64,000 bases of DNA. Origin: Ustulina deusta (lineage: Eukaryota > Ascomycota > Sordariomycetes > Xylariales > Xylariaceae). The notes under the pieces were generated by a model that saw only the letters and a list, made by a program, of their open reading frames with translations, did not search any database and was not told where the DNA came from. The DNA lies in contig JAJNNX010000057.1 of assembly GCA_023159155.1 (NCBI GenBank), positions 124,001 through 188,000 on the forward strand, in the 5' to 3' direction. The position numbers were made by a program, and so were the translations under genes. Below, in pieces: positions 59,876 through 64,000 of the stretch (its first letter is position 1; each line of letters starts with the position of its first letter).

Positions 59876-61839
59876 TCATGTCGATAGATCCGCGTAGGGA
59901 TCGAAGCCGACTTTCCTCTCGGCCTCGGCGCTCGCGACCAGGCGTTCTTTGCCGTGCAGGCCACTGGTAGACACTGACTCGTCGAGATAGAACTTGAGCA
60001 CGTGGTCGGGGATGGCGAGATGTGTCGTCTGCTCAAACTCTTGCAGACTCGTCAGGCGGAGTAGCATCTCTAGGAGCGACAGGGACGTCTTGATTGCGCC
60101 GAACGGGGACCGTTCCATCAGTTTTGTTGAGGTCAGGTCTGTGAGCCTAGGGTTCACGCTTCGGGCGGGAGTGGCCTCTCTGCTGTGCGGATCAGGGTGG
60201 GAATGAGGGTTTGTGGTTGATAGCTGGTGAGCGTATGAGTCACTCGATGAGGGGCGGGAAGAGGACGAGGCGATGTTCATCCGGTTCAGCTGCGTGATGA
60301 GATTCAAATCGATTGATGGACGAGCTGTATGTCTCGGGCGACAGCTTGGCGCATCCTCGTCATCTGATGTCGACGCCTTTTCGTTGCCTGTCGTGTCCGA
60401 GTCCGAGTCCGACTTAGCGTCGCCATCATCTACGTCAAAGACTTCCAGGGCTATCCACTCCGGGTCTAGATCCTGCCGGATACTCCAGTCTTGATGTTTC
60501 GAACAAGTTTCCGAAATCTGAGGCGACGTTATGGTGGAGCGGACTAGCTCGTTAAGTAGCCCCATTTCTTGCCGAAGTTGGGAGTCAATACATTCCTGTG
60601 CGTCTCCCTCTGATGGCGGGGTTTTGGATACTACGCTATCTTCTGGGCTCCTCATTGTGAGTATGGCATTACCCGGTTCATGGACCATTGGTACGGCGTT
60701 GACGTCTCTCTTAATCAGGAGCACCGGACTACTCGACGCACCATTATCGCTGGTGATGTTGAGGATCTTTCCAACATCGGCGTAGAACATCTTGGAGATC
60801 TGATGAACGGGAATAAACTCTCGAATACCGGCCAAGGGCAAGCCATCGTAGGAGGCTGGTCGAGATTGGTTGTCCTCGAATGTATGTAGTCGTCCATCGT
60901 CTAAGTCTTCTACCACCTGGAGCTGATAAGCATAATGCACGCGAGGGCCACTGCCTACCGTTCCGTTTGACAGGTCGTCTACCGATACCCGAAGTAGTCG
61001 CACTCGCGCTTTGTGTATGATCTCCTGCCACATTGGTTTCCTCTGTCCTTCCTCGATGCCGTAAGGTTCTTGCGCTCCGTCAACTGAAGCATGACCCCGA
61101 AACAGCATGTACAGTGACAAGGTGAAATCCGGTCCTATCTGCATCGGCTGACTTGGATCCAGTATGAACTGGGTATCCCCCACGTTCACCAACATACTCG
61201 CCTGTAGTAGGCGAGAGGGCGAGAAAGACGACGGTGCGGCCTGGATGCCACCAATGGCAGACACCCACAGATTGATCAGAGGGATCGCATCATCGATGCT
61301 CGTGATCAGGTCTTTGATGTCGCCTAGAATCCCGGCGAGCTCGGCTTGGCGACGAGCGACTGCTGCCTTGGAATCCCGAGCCCCATTCGGCGGCGGTGTC
61401 TGTGTGGATGTGGCATTTCTCAACCGTTCACCCAGGGCGTCAATATCCTCACGCAGTCCTCGGGCAGTCCGCACTACTCTTTCGAGAGCGGAATCTCCTC
61501 TCGTGTAGCGGAGCTCGATGCATTCCAAGATCGGAGACACCAACTATACAAGCCGGGTCAATGCCCATCACAGCTCACCGGATGAGGCGAATCTGACTCA
61601 CCTCGATCTTTCGGGTCAGACGTCGTTGCAGCTGGCGGAGTTCGGCCCGTAGTGGGTCACAATCAACGGTCTGTCAGAGATGGTGAGTCTGATTGTTGCT
61701 GTGACGGCGATCGATGACGTGGCTTTACCTTGAGCAGCTGAGCACCCTGTTTGATGACATAGGTCGAGGTCAGGGCGATGCACGATCTCACGGCGTAACT
61801 GGTGGCGTGGTAAGACAACCTGGCGAGGAATGCGTCCAT
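59876..61839 (-). CDS. YRB30: RanGTP-binding protein, Yrb30 family
   Basis: Three exons give 615 aa: 61839-61729, 61670-61602 and 61543-59876. All introns are GT-AG (58 nt each) and both junctions are phase 0. The N-terminus (MDAFLARLSYHATSYAVRSC, then TSTYVIKQGAQLL) and the following coiled-coil-like segment with LQRRLTRKIE are typical of the PF05508 RanGTP-binding family described for yeast Yrb30, which binds RanGTP in the cytoplasm and modulates its turnover. A long central domain follows (SMLVNVGDTQFILDPSQPMQ, GPDFTLSLYMLFRGHAS). The later part (about residues 390-500) is acidic and Ser-rich with D/S-E repeats, likely disordered. It ends in a conserved Leu-rich helix region (SLLEMLLRLTSLQEFEQTTH). 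Two small 5' exons carry the family signature. It is divergent from eRF3. Confidence 0.88.
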
Positions 61840-62927
61840 AGCAGCAGCAGGTGCTCGGTCGCTTCCGCTCCAGACAAGAAGCTTTGCAGATTTGGATTTT
61901 GGAGATGCATCGAAATAAACGGTGGCCGGGCCCGTTTACAAAAATAAAAGACGAAGCCCAAGTTTTCTCGGACGAATGTTGTTGGGATGAAGGTCCTGGA
62001 TGTCTGGATGTGGTAAGGTAGCTAAACTCCGACTTGCCTAAGTAAGGCCCACATAAGGAAAATACTTACCTACCCTGGTGCGGCAAGGCATGAGATTGTA
62101 CCTATCTATACCTACTTATGTACTTACATTACCTAGGTACGTACAAAGCTTGGTAGAGTTGCGGTATGGGTACAGTTTACAGCAGTAGACACATCTAGGT
62201 AATAGCGCAAACTTTGGACAGTGAATAGCAAAAGGGTATTTGTACAGTACGTGGTTTCTCTGAGGACTTGGGTATGGATTACCTAACAACCTGTATGCGT
62301 AGTGCCAATGGAGCCAGCCGCATCGTCATTGGTGGGGACGATGCCTCCCTAGGTAGGATAGGTATATGTATATCTATAGTTCCTTCTCTACAGTATGGGC
62401 CACTGTATTCTATACAGTACTTACATCGAATAATACGGTACCTAGGTAGGTACCTAACTTCCGTGCCCGATGAACCAGGGCGCCACCTAGCAACCCACGA
62501 CTGTCGCTGACGGCGAAAAACTACCCCGCCACATGCCCCACCAAGAATCACACCGCGAAACATCGAACTTGAACAAGTTCCAAGCCGCAACAACTCTCTC
62601 CAGAACTGGTCGAATTTGGCCCATATCCGTTGCTCTCATACCACCTTGTCGTCCCTTATCACCGTCGCAGGGCTATAGGTAGGCATTTGCTGCTTCGTCT
62701 TTCTTTCTTTCCTCCTTTAGATTGTAGTAGTCGGTTAATCAACCGCCCTTCTAGTCAGTCATACATCCTTACTTCAAGAAAAGAATAAAAGTCTCCCGCG
62801 CTTCTCTTCTTCTCCTGGCAGTAAAGCTTCCTTCGCCTGCCCTCGTTATTTCCACTCGCCCACAACCATTTCTCACGGGTTTGGTTCAGGTGCCGCTCAG
62901 GACTACGGGAGCCCATATATCGCCACC
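61840..62927. promoter_or_regulatory. Divergent promoter region yrb30 / eRF3
   Basis: 1.1 kb between two divergent housekeeping genes. It has TACCTA-type palindromic repeats at 62088-62145 and 62437-62457. A CTTTCTTTCTTTCCTCC pyrimidine tract near 62699-62717 is typical of strong fungal promoters. The eRF3 start is in a near-perfect GCCACCATG context. Confidence 0.65.
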
Positions 62928-64000
62928 ATGTCAGATCTCAACTCGTGGGAAGACGACCCCGCCGCCCAGGACGACAACCTGTCGCGCCAGACGCAGCAGA
63001 TGAACCTCAACAGGAGCCCGGCGACGGCACCGACGTTCCGGCCGGGCGCCGCCTCCTTCCAGCCCACTGCACACAGTTTCCAGCCGGGCCAGCAGGCCTA
63101 CGGCGGCTACAACCAGTACCAGCAGCCGCAGCAGGGCTACTATGGCGGCCAGAACTACTACCCCCCGTACGGCCAGCAAGGCGCACATAACCAGCAGTAC
63201 GGCCAGGGCTACGGCAACATCTACGGCCAGCAAGGCGGCTACGGCAACCAGGGATATGGTGAGGCCCAGCCCCAGTTCCAGCCCCAGTCCCAGCCCTCCT
63301 ACCGTCGAGGCCCATCCCGGCTAACTCCTGGCAAGGCCAACAGCAGTACCCCCAGTACCATCAGCAGCCTCAACAACCCCAGCAGGCCACGCCTCAGGCC
63401 CCTCCTACTATCGCGAAGCGCGCCGACAAACCCGCTGCCGCTCCCTCGGACCTGAACAAGCCCGTGACCACCAAGGACGGCGGCGCCAAGGTTTTGAGTA
63501 TAGGGGGCGATGCCCCCAAGCCCAAGGCTGCCAAGGTTCTCTCCATCGGCATGCCCGCAGCACCAAAGGATGAACCGCAGCAACCCAAGGCCGAGCCAAA
63601 AGAGTCGAAAAAGTCAAATGAGGACGCCGCTGCTGAGAAGGGCGCGAGCGCTGATGCCGGCGCAAAAGTGGCCGCTACAAAGGCCATCGAGAAGACCGGC
63701 GAGTCCACCAAGCCCTCCAAGACCGCCAGCGGGAAGACCTCGCCCACGCCTTCATCCGGTCGATCGAGCCCGTCTAGAGACGTCAAAGGCCCCACTCGCG
63801 ACGCCGATGCTGTCGCGAACGAGCAGGCTGCTGATGTTGACGACGAGACGCTAAAAGAAATTTACGGCAAGGAGCACGTAAATGTCATCTTCCTGGGCCA
63901 CGTCGATGCCGGCAAAAGTACTCTGGGTGGCAGTATTTTGTACGCCACTGGCATGGTCGACGAGAGAACGAGTGAGTATATGAAGAACTGTTCTATTTCT
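62928..64000 (+). CDS. SUP35: Translation release factor eRF3 (Sup35), 5' part
   Basis: Exon 1 is 62928-63258, intron 1 63259-63335 (GTGAGG...CTAAC...GGCAAG), exon 2 63336-63971, then a GTGAGT donor. The gene continues beyond the window. The N-terminus MSDLNSWEDDP is followed by an N/Q/G/Y-rich prion-like domain (about residues 50-130, with repeats such as QQGYYGGQNYY and GQGYGN). A Lys/Glu/Ala/Ser-rich M-like domain contains two KVLSIG repeats (AKVLSIGGD, AKVLSIGMP). The EF-Tu-like GTPase starts with HVNVIFLGHVDAGKST, P-loop at about residues 298-306, and SILYATGMVDERT. eRF3 delivers eRF1 to stop codons. Intron 1 rests on phase (G|GC) and a good branch site, but its acceptor AAG is weak. A one-base deletion in the Pro-rich stretch at about 63310-63320 is an alternative. 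Either way, the unspliced frame ends after 175 codons. Confidence 0.92.

Overview
The window is nuclear DNA of a filamentous ascomycete (Pezizomycotina; Sordariomycetes is my inference). The genes have short GT-AG introns with CTAAC/CTGAC-like branch sites. The protein families are typical of Pezizomycotina. One 15 kb block is almost pure A+T and carries the signature of repeat-induced point mutation (RIP): transition-only decay towards TpA-rich sequence.

Layout. 1-3609: gene-poor. 3610-6021: dynamin-like GTPase gene whose last exon is interrupted. 5988-21348: a 15,361-bp Ty3/gypsy LTR retrotransposon with two 204-bp LTRs, a 5-bp AAACC target duplication, a purine tract before the 3' LTR, and a decayed RT/RNase H/integrase order that can still be read in one frame. 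The disrupted host exon resumes at 21354. 22793-25002: GT71 alpha-1,3-mannosyltransferase. 27091-27852 (-): conserved unknown with a polyQ tract. About 31100-31660 (-): DUF2236/MpaB-like pseudogene. 34184-35476: F-box protein with a hidden C-terminal exon. 37860-38845 (-): unknown two-exon gene. 40375-41249: unknown gene, probably with two tiny 5' exons. 43417-44810 (-): Ysc84/SH3 actin-patch protein. 45936-46328: Sft1-type SNARE. 47038-48794 (-): ArfGAP with a clathrin-box-like motif. 48795-58044: 9 kb with no supported gene, rich in simple repeats. 58045-59093: mitochondrial ribosomal protein uS7m. 59876-61839 (-): Yrb30-type RanGTP-binding protein. 62928 to the window end: eRF3/Sup35 with a prion-like Q/G/Y-rich N-terminus, cut off by the window.

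Themes. Several genes act in membrane traffic and the Golgi (dynamin-like, GT71, Ysc84, Sft1, ArfGAP). I see no operon-like logic, and this is probably coincidence. The right half is ordinary conserved core genome, with convergent pairs (sft1/ArfGAP, uS7m/yrb30) and divergent pairs (ysc84/sft1, yrb30/eRF3). The left and middle parts are accessory: the RIP-killed element, a pseudogene, possible gene remnants and long gene-free stretches. A TACCTAGGTA-type palindromic motif recurs in the intergenic DNA, mostly right of 42 kb.

The most informative structure is the retrotransposon. Its empty site can be read directly. Its two LTRs show that RIP weakened toward the unique flanks. It has about 7.4 kb of unexplained sequence after integrase. 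I found no convincing wholly new system.
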